From Ascaris suum (lineage: Eukaryota > Nematoda > Chromadorea > Rhabditida > Ascarididae): a stretch of DNA of 64,000 nt. The notes beneath the pieces were generated by a model. That model did no database searches. It saw nothing but the letters and a program-made list of their open reading frames with translations, and was not told the origin of the DNA. The DNA is taken from the NCBI GenBank assembly GCA_013433145.1, contig CM024178.1, forward strand, positions 3,068,001 to 3,132,000. Reading direction: 5' to 3'. Both the position numbers and the translations under genes were made by a program. Shown here one piece after another: positions 10,087 to 25,000 of the stretch; the first letter of the stretch is position 1; each line of letters begins with the position of its first letter.

Positions 10087-13000
10087 GTGAGCGATGATTT
10101 TGTGTTTAAATCTTGAGTGATTTGCAACTAATTCGATATACTCAAAAAAGTGAAGGTATGTAGCTGTGAATTTGTAGTTTGTCTATGTATGCCTTCCCGA
10201 CGTGAGCTGTTACGTTATCCGCAAAAGCTGGATCATTTTATACTCTTTAAATGATGCCGACGAATTGCACTGCTAGAAGGTTAGGGATAAAATTTTAGAT
10301 GATAGAGGATAAAGAGATGGGTTGACGTCAATGTTGGCCTTAGTGGCATCGACAAAATTGGGAAGATTTTCGGATTAATCATTGTGGGTGGAGAGGACAA
10401 TAATGCAGATATTCGGGACACGAAAGTCCTCAGTCCCAAAACAAAAGCCGAGGCCATCAATTTCGAAATCCCCCCCCCCCCTGTTTAAACAGAATTAAGG
10501 ACCCCCTGAAATTGGAAGTTATCCGCAAGTATAAAATTCTTTATATAAAATTCTGTCGTGATATCACAAAACACATCTCTATCTCAGGACACTCGTAATG
10601 TTGTATATTTTGACGCATTTAAAGCAACCTGATGATCGTATTATGCTCAGGTGTTTCTCACCTTTGCATTGGTCATTAATAGATCGAGCGTGAAAAAACT
10701 ATTCGTTTCATTCCATTTCAAAGATCGCACTAATTAGCGTTGAAATTGTTTTGAGCACACCCTTATTTTGAACGCGTTAGCAGCAAACTATATTTTGCAA
10801 CGTCGTTCGTTTTTGTCCTTTGCATGTGTAAAATATACGCAAATTTGCAAATGCAAAATCGAAAGCAGAAATAAAATTTTTGTTGGAGATAACGTACAAG
10901 TGCGTCATCTCCAATAAAACATAAGATAACGCAAAACATATTTTCCCTCAGTCAGCAATTGAATCCTCATCATGAGGCATTAGCAGAATAAAACCCACTT
11001 ATCTTTTGCATAGATTCTTGAAAAGTTCTTTAAGAATATCTATTTTTACTTCAACATAAATTCGGTTCAAATATGGGATAAGTCAAGGATCAAAGAGGGG
11101 GTCTTATTTTGAAGCTTCATCGTTTCGATTTAAATACCGGCGGTTAATTTTTATCGAAGGATGTGTCGTTATATGCTTAATATTTAAAGCGCTAATTCCG
11201 AATATATAATCCAAAATTCATCAATTCAAATCCATATGTCGCAAAATTTCATGTTGAACGGTTGTTCTGAGGTGCACTATTGTACAGATACATCATAACG
11301 GTTCCACCCATCGAATATGAAACAGTCGAATGAATTCTGAGTTTAGGCGACGGTGGATTATCCGAATACGGCCTATTTTGCACTTGGCGAACTTGGCAGG
11401 GCCGATGCAGCAATCGAAATGTTGAACAACGTTGCCGAACAGTACGAGTCGAAAGTGATCTATTTTAATGAGCGAGCTGCAGAGGCGGTTATCGAGTTGA
11501 AAGCATTTGATGTCGAAAGGTAGGCAAAACAAATATTCTCTTCAGTTTCTATCCATTATTGCTGAGTGAATTAACTTCTGTGGTTACGATAAACCCAGAA
11601 AATCCTCCATAACGAAAATCGGTCTGCTGGATAGAAAGTCGTTCTCTAACAATCCAGAATGAAGTGGAAATCGTCTATTCCACATGGAAGCTGAGAATGC
11701 TGCCAACACACTCATATTCGAATAATCCAGAATGACCTTGAATTTCTTATTTTTTAGCCCTTTTGAACATCTCGAAGGTAATTGATTCGGCGCAGGCAAC
11801 AGATTTATGCGCAGATTCATCCAGTCAACTCCGAAGCACTTTCAACTCTGCTTTTCAAACAAAATTGTAGCATAAAACATGCTGCTATTTGTCATCTATT
11901 ACTGAAGTTTATTCGCCTCAATGCTTGCCGAGCAGTACGCCTACCTGAAAATCTCCGCGGGGTATCGCTCCGTTTTTGGGGAATCCGTTATCTCTTTATG
12001 AAGGGCTAGAAATTTTCATTGGGACAGTAATTCTCAATTCCGCGGTCATTAGTGAAAAAAGAGGACTTGGGGCACCACTGAAAATGCGATTTTTCTGTCA
12101 TGATGAAGTACCCTGCCGAAAACCTTCCTTGCAAGGGTACGGACAGCCCACGAGGAACTTTGTGCTCATAACCTAGGGAAAGTTTAGAATCCTCAGTAGA
12201 TATCTGACCGACTTTTATGAAATGCACCTGGAAAAACTAAGATGAGTTGGTCGAAAAGTTATGAGGACTTAGATAACGTCAACGTACGATGAATGCAAAT
12301 GGGAATTATACGTTCGTTGGCGAGTATTGAGCGGCGAAACTGACTATCTCATAGCAGCTTAGCGGAAGCGCTATCGTGAGCGTAGTGTTTATACGCTGTA
12401 GAAGTCATTTTGTGTTGGGATAACAGTGTGCGTATAGCTCACACCTATAAGCGATACATGCTCAAGCCCGTAAACAAATCAGGTCGACCTCAACGATCAG
12501 GTGGCGCCATTCTGGACCACTCGCTTGCTACTTCCCGTCATTCTCTCCCCTTTGCTGTCCTCTCTGGTTCCACCCTCTGGCTATCATTAAACAAAACAAA
12601 GATATCATGTACAGAAATTAGTAATTATATCTGCGAACGATGCAGTTGATTATCAGCAAATAGCTCGATGGTAGCACCTGACATTAAATGAGCACTCATT
12701 TGAATAGTTTCGATTTTTATGACCTGAAGCTGTGACAAATGAAATATTAAATTCAGTATGAAGCTTCAAAGCCAAAAGGTTGAGAACAACCAAAAAAAAG
12801 CGGCATTCTCTAGCGACGTACATTTCCATCCCAGACCCTTTCCCTTCCTAGCGATTGTTGCGAATTGTTTAATGGTGGCGTATCATGATGATAGGAAGGT
12901 ATTAGTTAAGTTCATGGAGTGTGTATTTATGGAATACAAGAATGTTTATTGGTCATTCTTGTATGGTACACATATAGTGTTAGTCATTCTTGTAGAGTGA

Positions 13001-16000
13001 AGGTTCGGGCAAGTCCTTACTTCAAAAATCAACCGATTTCGATATTTTTGAGCACGACTATATATTAGGTAAGGTTACTTCTACCGAATAGAACCAATGA
13101 GCGTGGCACGAAGCAATTAAATGAGTTAAGTAAAAACCAAATTTTAATTACTTTTCAACGAAAAGAACTTGAAAGGGAACGAAATGCTCAAGGACTAATT
13201 TTGTTGTGGTATATGATTAAGCGAGTTGTTTTTTTGATGGTTTGCATGCGCTTAAATGTTCTTGTAAAACGTCTGAAATCCTACTGCCCATTCTATTTGC
13301 CCTTTGTGGATGATGCGTGATTGCGATGGCATTTAAACTAGCAACAACTTACTCTATGACTTCAGTTTTCGTTCTCTGAGAAGGTGAAGCAGAAATCTCA
13401 AAACCTTTGAACCCATATTAGATAAAACTCAGCTATTGCATCCCATTTGATGAATGAAGTGAGAGGGGCGGGGGGAGGGGGGCAGGAGATAGGCTAATCA
13501 GTGATTTCGCCTTTTTTCAAGCATTACAGTAATTCCTCTCCAAGAAATAGAAGGATGAGAGGAAAAACTTCATGAAGTGTTTATAAATGTATGAATTCGT
13601 TATGCGATAATAATGCTTTGATGTATTTTAGCAGCATTTTTAATGGATAATGAAGGAAACATATAAAAGGGGGGGGGGGCTAAAATTACATTGCCGAATG
13701 CAAGAAAATATATCTACAATATCGCTGATGTAATTCATGATAAGTGATCACATTCTGTCGTTGTAAATCACATAAATGCATGATAAGGAGCACAAAAAAA
13801 GCAAATAGATATCTAAGTCAAATGGAAAGACGCGAATGTCAAGGAAATATTTAAAAATTGTTGGGAACATTTTTGAAATTCTTCCGAACTAATGGAATCG
13901 ACGGGCGGAATTCGTTAAGATGTTAAGGTATGCTAGAGAGAGTTCCTTTCGCTGCACGCATTATAAGGAAAATAGTTGCAAAATATAGCATAATTGGTGT
14001 ATATGGGAAAGTTCTCGACTGATAGATGTGCACTGAAAGGTTTTGATACAAGCACTTGCAAGACGATGCCGCCAAGCAAGAGCAGGCGATAGGAAGAAGT
14101 GTGATTTTTTTTTCTTGGCAACTCTCTAGTGGGCGCACAGCTAGACGCATACATCGCCTGCGAGAGAAAAGATGGTAGTGAAACCTGTGGAAAGGTGAGA
14201 ATGAACACTAAATTCGAGCAGGAGCAGATGCATTAGGTAAAAGGTGCGGTATGTGAGGAAAAATGCGAAAATATAGCATCACACTAGATATTGATGTTCC
14301 ATTCAAATTGTACGCCTGCTGGACTATTACTGTCCTTTAGTATAGGAAGATCCCGGATGCAATTGGAACTGCGATGTATTTTTCCTGTTTCACTGTGTAC
14401 GCAGTATGAATGCTTCTTTTTGCTTGCTTCCGTCGTTCGGTTTGCTGACAGGTCTAAATACCTCCGACGCTTCACGCATGATGCTACAAGATGGCCTAAT
14501 GCTGCAGGATGACTCAAACTTAGGAATACTGTGTTTATTAGCGAAATATGCCCTCCACCTTCCTGCCATCTCCAGCCACGATTTGCAATGAATATTTCAC
14601 CACGAAGAGAGTGGTTGGTGCTTTGAAGTGGTGAATTCAATCGGGCACCGATGTGCACATACAGCACTGAGTGCGTGTATGAAGTAGCGAGTCGGCAACG
14701 AATGAGACTTGGCAGTGTGCAAATAACATAACGTCTGTCGGTTGACGGGTCGCACATCGATTAGCACGCCACGTGGAGCGACAGTGACGATGCCCCTTCC
14801 TGTACGTCGCTGCCTGTATGCGAGCGTCGCTCATAGTGACACCTGTGGAATTGCTTCTTGTGTTTTCCGTTATCGAGAAGTTTGATGCTTACCTCTTTTC
14901 CTTTCATCACTTTCCTTGACGCTTTCGAAATATGAGTTCTTTCAGCGAAGTTCTTCTCTCTATTCTGCTTTTTATAAGTCACTCTCATTGTGCTATTAGT
15001 TAATATTTACATCGCATATAAGATCCGATCTCAGAGTTGCTGAATCCTTCTCATTTACTAGTGGCCAAATGCATAACTCATCAAAGAGTTAAATAGTGAG
15101 GCCAAAGTCTGCTCGAAACTTAAAAATACTGAAGTCCACGACTCTATATCCAACGTAGGTAGGTATACAGCAGATCAGATCCGGCCAGACAAACCAACAT
15201 GACGTCGTCTATAAATTTCGTTAAGTCATGCCCGGGTTCTTCGGTATTTTCGATAGGTATCTTAGGTCAAGTAGATTGGAATGGAAAATTTTCAAGGGAT
15301 GACGTTAAGGCATTGTGTATCTTATTCTCAAAAAGGTAGTTGACCTGTTTTTTATTTCCACAGTTGCTGTCTAGAAGGTATCAGAGAAACACAGACAAGG
15401 TATTCACTCATATAAACCATTGAGTCTCCTTAGTGAACGTGAGATAGCAAGAGATGGGTGCATAGCAAGAGGTAAATGAAATTCATAAAGAGTACTTTTT
15501 CATCTATGAGCACATTCGTAAAAAATTTAAAAATTACAGTTCATCTAAGAGTATGTGTGGGACATGGTGCTTTTCCCCTCTCTCACTCCTTCCTTCCTCT
15601 TCCTCAACCTCACCCCGTCGTCGTTATCATTTCGATGAGATTCGTTGCATCATGTTCTGCTGCAGGTTTTCACATGGCTATTCTTTTATTGTTTTTCATC
15701 ATTTTGGCTGATAGTTTTTTCCTTTTCAAGAAAAGAAAGGCACAAATCTTCATCAACGTATTTGATGGATTATTGATAGCTGAGGGCATTATCGATAAAG
15801 TAATATTGTATAATCAAAGATGACGCAAGTTTAGTGTCTTATCAAGTGTAGTGTCCTTGACATGCACATTGAATTGTTTTAGAGATCGAACAAAAGTTTG
15901 CACTTCAGAGAACCTCATTCCACATCGAACATTTCTATACACAACGAAGAGAGATGATAAAATGCGTTGCGCTTTGCAAACATTGCTTTAAAATACAGAA

Positions 16001-19000
16001 TTGAACCATGATGACGCGTCACTACGCAAACAAAAGAAGCTTTTTCCTTGTCCTAAGCCTTCCTCTCTGTCCCTATCGCAGCATTAGGTGAACTGGAGAT
16101 GAGTGGGGATGGGATGGGAGAAGGAATAACGTTGGGGAGGGGAATTATTCTCATCGGTATGTAAACACGTGTCATATGACAGCCATAAAATGTGATCAGG
16201 AAAGATGTAACTTATGCATCAGAAAAAAACAAAAATTGTTCACTACGAAGTAAAATTGTTGGTAATGTTGATTTCATTTTGCTTCGGATAGCGATGCGTC
16301 GCGAAACGACGATAGTGAATAACATATGAAGTGTTCAGTGGGCAAATTGGAAGGGATGTTGCTAAGATCAGCATTGCCATTTTGGTAGTAATTTTCAAGT
16401 AATGCTATAGTTTATTTACGTTTCGAAAATTTTACGAATTGTTCGCATATTATAGAAATGAATTATAAACACTAGAGTAGCATTGTTTGATTTAGTGGAA
16501 TTGAAACGATTTATCAATGCAATTCGATGAGTTGGGATGGCAAGCTGAGTGAAAAGGTATGAGCATTTAGAAAATCACGAGCAAAGGTAAAGAAGGCTGT
16601 GATTGTTGCCCGATAACAGATCGCGTCATTCGATGGTATCGGAGATGTCGTCGAAACGCCGTTGCATGCATGACCTTTGAGTCTTTTTTAAGCATCACAC
16701 CGCCATACAAATAGTTGTGCCGCAAACAAATCTCAAACTTTACAATCCATCACCTCGTTGCACACTGATTAAAACCTTTCGTTCTTTGTGACCATTACCT
16801 TTCCACCCGCTTCTGATAAAAAATAAGTGCCGCTAATACAGAAGAATGGAATACTCGTTCAACTTCTAGCTGCCAAATTAACCGTATTCGAGTTCGAGTT
16901 TCACACTAATCACAGTTAATTCATAAGGCTGCGTTCTCTCGGTTGATAGTGACCAAAAGGATAGGAATGCTCCAACGGTCTCCGAGTATAGGCCATTTTA
17001 AAACTATGAGAACTGAAACTGCATATATATATTTTATGAAACACACTTTTGCTAACATTTGAAGTGATACGATTGATTTTTTGTATTTCAAGAGATATAA
17101 TATTGCTCGGTTATATTTCTCTTCATTAAGAGACTAGGTATTATCCGTGTACGTCCATTTTTATATCTTTTCATGTAACATTTTCCAGTTTTATCATTTT
17201 TTTTCAATTGAAACTCTTGTTTTATTGCAATATTAGTTCACCTTCTCAATATTAAACATTTTTGAAAACAATGTGCCAGATTATATAGACGATAAATTGT
17301 GCACAAAGCGGTGTGAAATTAAGAGGAAACTGTAGCGGTACAACGGGATGAACGTTCGTCGAATGCGCACATTATTCGCGCATGACCTTTGCTGTAATTC
17401 GGTGGGGCAGCGATGAACCCGAAACGGTGTCGCGAAGTCACCTTGAGAACGCACTTCGCGTCTATTCGTTTGCATACTTCATCCAACCTTTCTTTTTTCT
17501 TCCTCTTTACGTCATATAAAGCGCAGTTTGCACTTTATGAATTTGATACTGAACAGGACATTCACGGTTAACCTACCTTTTTTATATGGGTTGCATATGG
17601 CTGATTTCTTCACATCTATCCCTCTCCCGGTCCATCCCCTCTCATCGACTTTCCTGTTGCAGTTCGTTATTTTTAAGCAGAAATTTGTAAGAGTCGTTTT
17701 TGATCGAAATTTCTTATCAGTTATCTCTTAAATCGCAACTCTATAGTTTTGATGAAATTTTTTGATTCACTGTCTTGGAAAGTTCCCAATATTATTTTTT
17801 TTTTACATAGTAAGCAAAATTATGAAGGATAAGATTGCCATAAGGAGTCATGTTTCATTAAGTTTTTTGCCGTTCGACCAAGTTGACTCGAGAGGACGCC
17901 AAAAGTTCAGCTTCTCCGAGTTTTTTTCAACCTTTCTGAAGAGTTCTACATATTTTAGCGTTTATTTATTGTCGGATTGCTGCTGACGTTCTGAAAATTT
18001 CGGAATTCAAGGCTGATATCTTCGCTCTACTTGGAAGAGCGGTGATTACATATATATGATACGGCTACATTGGAGTGATCTTTGAATTCTAACATAGTGG
18101 CCGAAACGGGTTTACTTTTGATCATAGAATCTCCAGGCTCCAAAACATTCCACGTTTTAGGTCTTATTTAAGACTTATTTAGGTCTTAAGCGCGAAGGTC
18201 TTATTTATTTAACACCGTCACGCTACGTCACAACTTCAGCTAAACGGAAGTGGTAATGATATGAAGAGACATTTATTCGTAATGAATGCTTTGTCGATTC
18301 AAGTAAACTTAAGACTTAACGCATTTCCAGCCTGATCACTTCTGCTTAATGCAACAAAGATAAAGAGATAAATTTGTTGACGAGCATAGAATGCGCGATA
18401 ACGATGCTCATTAATTCCGAACCTGTTGTTACTGTCAGGATTGACGCTTATTTTTGCATTCTTTCTCTCTCTCGATGCGCGAGTTGATGGACGCATTTTT
18501 TGTCACAGGGGTATTAGTGATGTTTTCTGTATTGAATGTTCCATGGGAAGAGATCATTGTATGCGGTAAAGTGTTGCAAACAACAGAAAGCATTTTGCTG
18601 ATGAGCAATCCCATATATTAGAATTGTTTGAGGTGATTTTTCGATTTTAATTTGAGCAACGAATCTCTTCAATAAATTAGTTAAATAATTTTTTTCAAAA
18701 TGCAAAACATAGAAGTAAAACAACGAACGATAATAACAAATGAAAGAAAAGCAACAATTTCACCCATAAAACGTCATTAAAGCTCTCGCTGTGAACACTA
18801 ATTTAGGGTGATTGCACGCTACCATAAGAATGCTTTTGTTCAGGAATGGAACGGATATTTTTATTCGACTTTACTGCGCATATTAAATCATATTTTTCTA
18901 GCTTCGTAGCATTTTCGCCATTTAAATGCTTCTATACCTATTGCATAATATTTTTCTAGAACTTCTATTTTTTCGTATGCTTAATTCCTCTTCTTTGCTA

Positions 19001-22000
19001 CGTCGGCCTTGCATATTGTCATTCCTCCATTTCATTGTTTATTTATTCAGTTGCATAAGCGCCGCATTCCACCAATGTCATTCGTTAAGACCGTTTACTG
19101 CTTTTGTTCATTTATGTGGAAACTAACGTAACGCTCTAAACGACGTATACAAAATTACGGTTGTGCTTATATGTGTTTCCTCATCTGTTCACGAATTTAT
19201 TGATAGCGGCGAGTTCTCGGCAGCTCGACAGAATTTGCTTCAGTTCTGTTGAAATAGGAGAATAAATAAATAAACGAGTAAAAACGAGTAAATAAATAAA
19301 TAAATAAATAGATAAATAAACATATAAATAGGTAAATATCCAACTGTTTATTTGTTTATTTATTTATTTATATTTTTAAGGTTCAACCGTCTAAATGTTG
19401 TAGTGCACATCATGACAACGTTGGGTCTATGCGCATGTCTGTTTAGGTCGGTTTGGTGGTTCAGTCTTTAGGGTCAAGGGAACCATAGTGACGAGGTTTT
19501 GGTGCATATAATCCGCGGCATAAGTTAACCCCTGTGCAATTCTTCAAATTGATCCAGCAGTTCGCAAAGGAATCACAAACAGTTGCAAATGCTTAACTGT
19601 GCATAAAATCTTGAATTTTGCATGATCAAGTTGCGTTTGCAACGATCCAATTGTACGAATGGTGGATTCATTAAAATATGGATGCGTTATTGCCGGTATG
19701 CTCTTATTTATCGAAGTTTTGATGAATTAGTTCGTCTTGTGAGCGAAGTTACTAGACGCACATTATACCATGTAATTGGGCACGTTTTTCAACTCTTTAT
19801 CTGAAACATTGCGCAATTACATACCGCAATACTGTTTTCGTACGCTATATTGGATGACGAGGAGGCTTTTCACTGGGTGCGGCTGGTTGCAACGCCTAGT
19901 GGCAGCATAGTTACATGTACGGTGTGATGTCGTCTATAATTGGGCGGGGCAGCGATTGCCTCCGCCCCACGCCTTCATGCAATCCGTTGGTTGATTGTGA
20001 GTGCGTTTCACATCGCTGCCCGTGTTGACCCCGTTCGACCCTAGTTCCCATTCATTTGGGCGCTCCTTTAATCGTCCATTTCGTGAAGGACGTTCCCTGC
20101 GTTCGTGTCAGCAAAGGCCAATACCTTGGTCGCCTCTCGAGTTCCAACCTCTGCCCGGCTCATCTCTAACTTAGCGTCACTTTTCGTAAAGGGTGGCAGT
20201 AAGGCAAAAGTTATTCTAACAATTTCTTAACCTTGTATTGTAACCGTTGTTTAATATCAAAGTTTTTTACTCTCCCCTCTTAGACCTAGCCGAATGCCGC
20301 GACATCTCTGCTGAGGTATGTGCGGGATACCTCGTTGCCCCTTTGTGATCAATGCGACTCTTAACTGTCCGTGAAGTGAGGAAACTTGCATGTGCTGCAG
20401 ATCCCTGCAACTGCAAGAGTAATCAGGATCCGCAGTGGAAATATGCAGTTTTCGGGTGCCAGAACTGTTGTGGGGAGGGGGGGGGGGGGAGGGGAGAAGC
20501 CTCGCAGAAACTCTTCCAGCTTGGGTAGATGAATGAGTCCACCAGATGAATCATCGCTTGGTAGGGATGGGTTCACTTTCGCGAGTGAAATTAGAAGCGT
20601 CCGCCATCTCCAGCTATGCCCAAAAAATCATTGAAAGTGGCTGTTACAATAGAGCGTCCAAAATCGTCAGCTTGCCCTCTTTTTTTGGCCCCGTTTAGTT
20701 TTGGTCCTTAGCGGATGCGAAATTCGTTGTTTTTTTTTCATAGTTTGGTATTGCTAGTATTTCACTATCAGTGACATGATTGCTAGCATAATTTCGCAGC
20801 GGTATTATCTCTTTGCATATATGACATCAAACGTTGCCTCACCTATCACCGCCTCCACTTCAGATGATATTCGAGGCTAATATGGGAGCGTTTATTGAAT
20901 TCACGATGAAGATATTCTTTTATCTATTTCAGTTGAAAGAATTCCCCAAAACATAGATCACCAATTCGCAGCCGTAGCAGATTGCAGTATAGTACAATTA
21001 TTATAGATTCTCTCCAGTGATGTTTATCATTTCAATGATTTGAAATTACGAAGATGTTCCCCATTTTTATTATCAAAGATTTGCGGCCGATCGTCGTCGC
21101 ACTATTGAATCAATAAATAATAAATTTAACTAAGTAATAAACTTAACGAAACTTCGACGTTTAATTTGTAAATACGAAGCGAATGCGGAAATCCTTCTTT
21201 TTTACGTAATTTGACGATTGTATTATTAGCAGTATTCTTGCATTCGGCTTTGTGATTTTCATTTTCTATATTCGCAACACCATCACAGTTATATAGCATT
21301 GAAAATAATTCATGATCGAGTACAATAATCGAAAGAGAGAAAACGTTTTACTTTCGAAACTTGAGCGTCAATGATATTAACGATAGAGTAATGAAATTTA
21401 CAATATCATAGTCATTCCAAAGTATAATGTAATTTTACGATGAGAAGAAAGGTTTTGCAGAGATGATCAAGCTGTGGAAGGGAAACGAAGATAGGGTAAT
21501 TTGGGAGACATGTCAATGAAAAGAAGAGTGGCGGAGCTTCAAGCTTTTTTTACATTGTAGAACAGCAGAGAGCTATAATATAAAATAGCAAACAGTTTGC
21601 AGGAAGGAGTGGAGGAGAGCCAAGATTGAAGGATGAGGGTAAGCTGTGTGAAGGATGGGAAGGATGTGAGGGACTAAGAAAGATGAGCAATCATTCCCAA
21701 TCCGTAGCCGTGCTCGTCCTCATCCTCTAGAGCGTATGTCGATCCTTCAATTGAATCCCCTCCATCTCGTCCCACCTACATTCCGACCTACTCTTCTTCA
21801 TATATGTTAAAGCTGTGTTGTATTACTCAATAAAACCGGCTTCCTGCTTTGCCGTTGCACCATTTCCCTTCACTCCCTCTCATCTATTCATGTTCTTCCC
21901 ATGTTTTTAATCCCTCCCTCTTTATGTAGTTTTTCTAAATTGGTGATATTGTAATTTCCATTATTTTACATTGTTGTTGCCTTATTGATGGCGAAACCTT

Positions 22001-25000
22001 CGGCTTTTTTTCACCACTTCGGCTAAATACGCTCAGCAGTTCAGCGTTGTCGAAAGTTCCATAAAAGACGCACTCGGTTCTCCAACATTGTGCGAATAAT
22101 GATTCTTTTAGCAGTTGGAGAAGCTATATTCTCGAGCATAATTAGTTTCTGCATGATCAGGAAGTGTATAATAAAAGATAGAGCCAAGTGTAAGCGAAAG
22201 ATAAGATATGACTTCTCCTCTATCCTCTTTAAAACACTATCCCCTTGCCGTAAATCGTTTCTAAGTGTACGGAGTTGTATGAAAACATCGTTTCTAAGCA
22301 CTTCAAATTACCACATACTTCTTCCTATACGAATGAATTGTTGCTTCACTCATATATGCGGTTGATCGTTGTGTATTGGGCAGATTTGCTATCACTGTAG
22401 AATATCACGAAAAGTAGGTGAATTAGGAGCTGTAACTGCTGATAGGTGCTTGTAGCCTAATATTTTTTGATGATCATGGATTCATGATGGGGATCATTGT
22501 TTTTCTTTGGATTTTTATTGGAGTTTTCCTGGATTTCTATTCATTGCCGATCTGTCATCATCATCGTTTTCAAAGGGGTTTTATTATCATTAGAAGAGGT
22601 TCTGGAATGCTCTTCCTGCTCTTCAAAATTTTAAGATCACAGAGAATATTTCCAGGTTCTTAGCAATTCTCCACCAATAGCGGAAAAAAAGTTCTAATTC
22701 GCAAAGAAACTAATCCATCTTTGAAAAATTCTACTCCCTAAAATATGTTCCATTCCAATTCATTTGAAAATGTCCATCTTTTGAGAAAACATAGATGCCG
22801 ATTTCGTCTTTTTCTCAACAACTATTTCACGAAATATACTGAAATATAATTTTCTAATTATATTCTACGATCCGGATAGTCCATCGAATTCCACCATTAT
22901 TCTCTGTTATCATTATTTTCGAATTGAGTTTCGGATTAGTTTTTTCGCTGTTTAAATTGTATGGGAAAACTGGGATCAGTGCGGAGTGGTGCCAATCGAA
23001 TGTGTTGATGCGGTATGATGGGGCAACACTAATGCCAGTGTAGAGGCAGTTGAAAATGGCACACAATTCGGCTCTCTTCTAATGCGGCGTCGAGTTGTTG
23101 GACAGGCTTCGACGCAAATACACGCACACACACATACACAAACAGCTATACAAACAACCTTTTGTACTTTATTCGCGTCGTAGTTGTCATTGCCAGCCGT
23201 GATCACCTGCACACAACCTGGCCATTACATCTTTATTGTGCTTTTGCGTTGATTCTTTCATTGCACACCGCTAACTTGGCTTCAAATAAATATTAGTTGC
23301 TTTCTAAATGGCATCACCCAATGTAGACCAACCAAATAATAGAACCTTAATTGTGTGACCATGATGCGTTTGACAGTTTAGGCAGAACAATTTTCGAACG
23401 CAGTGCATTGTATCCTTGAACGTTTTATTACCTTATTACTAGCGGCGGTTATTTCTAAGACAAACGAAACTAACAATTGCCAATACTTTCGCAAGTCTTC
23501 ATAATTGGATGCGAAAAGCTCGTTCTGTTGTTATGTATTCATGCATCAACATGTGAAGTCCGCACCGGTCTTTTCGAATATGTATTTGCATTCATATATA
23601 AAAAGTCTTTGTTTCCTAGCGCAATCTCACTGCTAACGGCTCGTTTACGAGCACGGTCGCCGACGAGTGGCGCGGTGCTCGAGACGGGACCATACCGTCT
23701 CGAACTGCTTCCATCGGCCAACTTTCTTGCCAGCATCAATATATCGAAGCTGATCTGTGAGCGGCAATTCAAAAGTAAAAAGTAAGTGCCGCGCTATTAT
23801 AATTACACTTATATATAGCATCTGACAGAAAGAGGTCTCAATTTCTTCTACATTTGAAAGTTGTTAGGAATTCTACGTCCCTTGAGACACCGTGCAGAAT
23901 GGCATTGTGATTTACCGACAGATAATAATCTGATCGCATCATCACATCAGTTCAGTCACAGCAGTATTGACCACGGATTGATTTGATTGCGATTGCAACG
24001 ATCAGCAGTGTTTTATCCTGCCGACACATAGTGATTTATGATAGAGTATTAGCAGTGCTTTATTCAAGTTTATGCGTAGACTCGATGAATGAATTGGCCT
24101 GATCGATAGGAAAAACTGTTTGTGGATTGACTTGCATTATCAAATTAAGAGATTAATGATAAACAGTGTAATTATAGCAATGGGACACATTCGACAGCAT
24201 CTCTTGATACGGGTTTGGCGAGTGGAGTTGGACCAACCTTGGCGGCTCCATATCCACTACCCCCACTCAACCTCATCCAACAATTCGCATTTCCCTATCG
24301 TCTTGATATAAGTTCACCACCATCGGTCGGTGCATCACAGAATGCTATTCATATGCCGCACAGTATTCCACAATCATCCACAAACCTACCTAACGCAGCA
24401 GCAGCAGCAGCATTCAATGTGATGGCTGCGTCAGCAAATGCACATGCGGCCGCAATGCTGCATCAGGCGGCCACGCTTCATCCATATGCGGCCGCACAAA
24501 TGGCTGCGGCAGCCGCTGCAGCTCAAATGCTTCAACAACAACATCCCACCGATAGCGCCTCCAATCAGTTACATCATTTGGAGGTATGTTTTGAAGATTC
24601 ACATTGTTTCTAAGTTCTATAAAGCGTTTCAGAGCAATCGTTTTTGAGTCACACATAAGTGGAGATCCCACCCACACCGCCCGCCCCTTTCGTGAGTTCC
24701 ACTTTAATTGCTGCCACGGGAATTTCAAATCTTTTTCTTTGTTTAATTGAAATTCCAAAATTAAGGAAGTTCCTTTAAAGCTCCAAATTTCGCTCCCTAC
24801 ATGCACAACAGAGGATGGCAAGTTGGTGATGGATGCAACCTATATGTGGTGCGAAGGTGTTAGATCAATGGGCAGTAAAGACGCGGATGTACACTCAGCC
24901 ATAGACCTCTTAGAGACAATGTCAATAGTTATGACGCTATAAGAAACCAATTCACTTTGGACTTTGTGTGCTTAGTGGTGAATATTGCAGTGATAGAGCA

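Larger units (their letters stand above)
11778..20283. other. Long intron (8.5 kb) or intergenic gap
   Basis: I found no strong plus-strand exon here that keeps phase 1. Weak ones are 17527-17566 (13 codons, FALYEFDTEQDIH, phase 0 to 1) and an 18-base segment at 12483. The gap holds a G11 tract (13669-13679), possible minus-strand coding at 13933-14154 and 14893-14988, the AAAT/TTTA array (19261-19373) and a GC-rich island (19861-20180). The three longest ORFs at 14284-14834 overlap on both strands and look like chance. Confidence 0.5.

Noticed and set aside
14284..14757. Longest ORF of the window (157 codons, minus strand)
   Set aside because: The length is what chance predicts at this GC content. 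Two plus-strand ORFs and another minus ORF overlap it, the composition is Ser/Arg-heavy and no splice border or family motif is present.
15476..15823. 115-codon plus ORF with hydrophobic middle
   Set aside because: AT- and CT-tract driven composition, no splice signals that match the host gene phase.
16615..16675. Short plus segment IASFDGIGDVVETPLHA then stop
   Set aside because: Only 17 codons, no partner exon in matching phase.
19801..19930. Plus-strand frame reading YAILDDEEAFHWVRLVAT
   Set aside because: Looks like protein, but no AG acceptor or ATG lies between the upstream stop and the segment.
22854..23076. Minus-strand 74-codon terminal exon candidate
   Set aside because: The only acceptor (GCATTAG) is weak and no upstream exon was found; an overlapping 78-codon frame exists.
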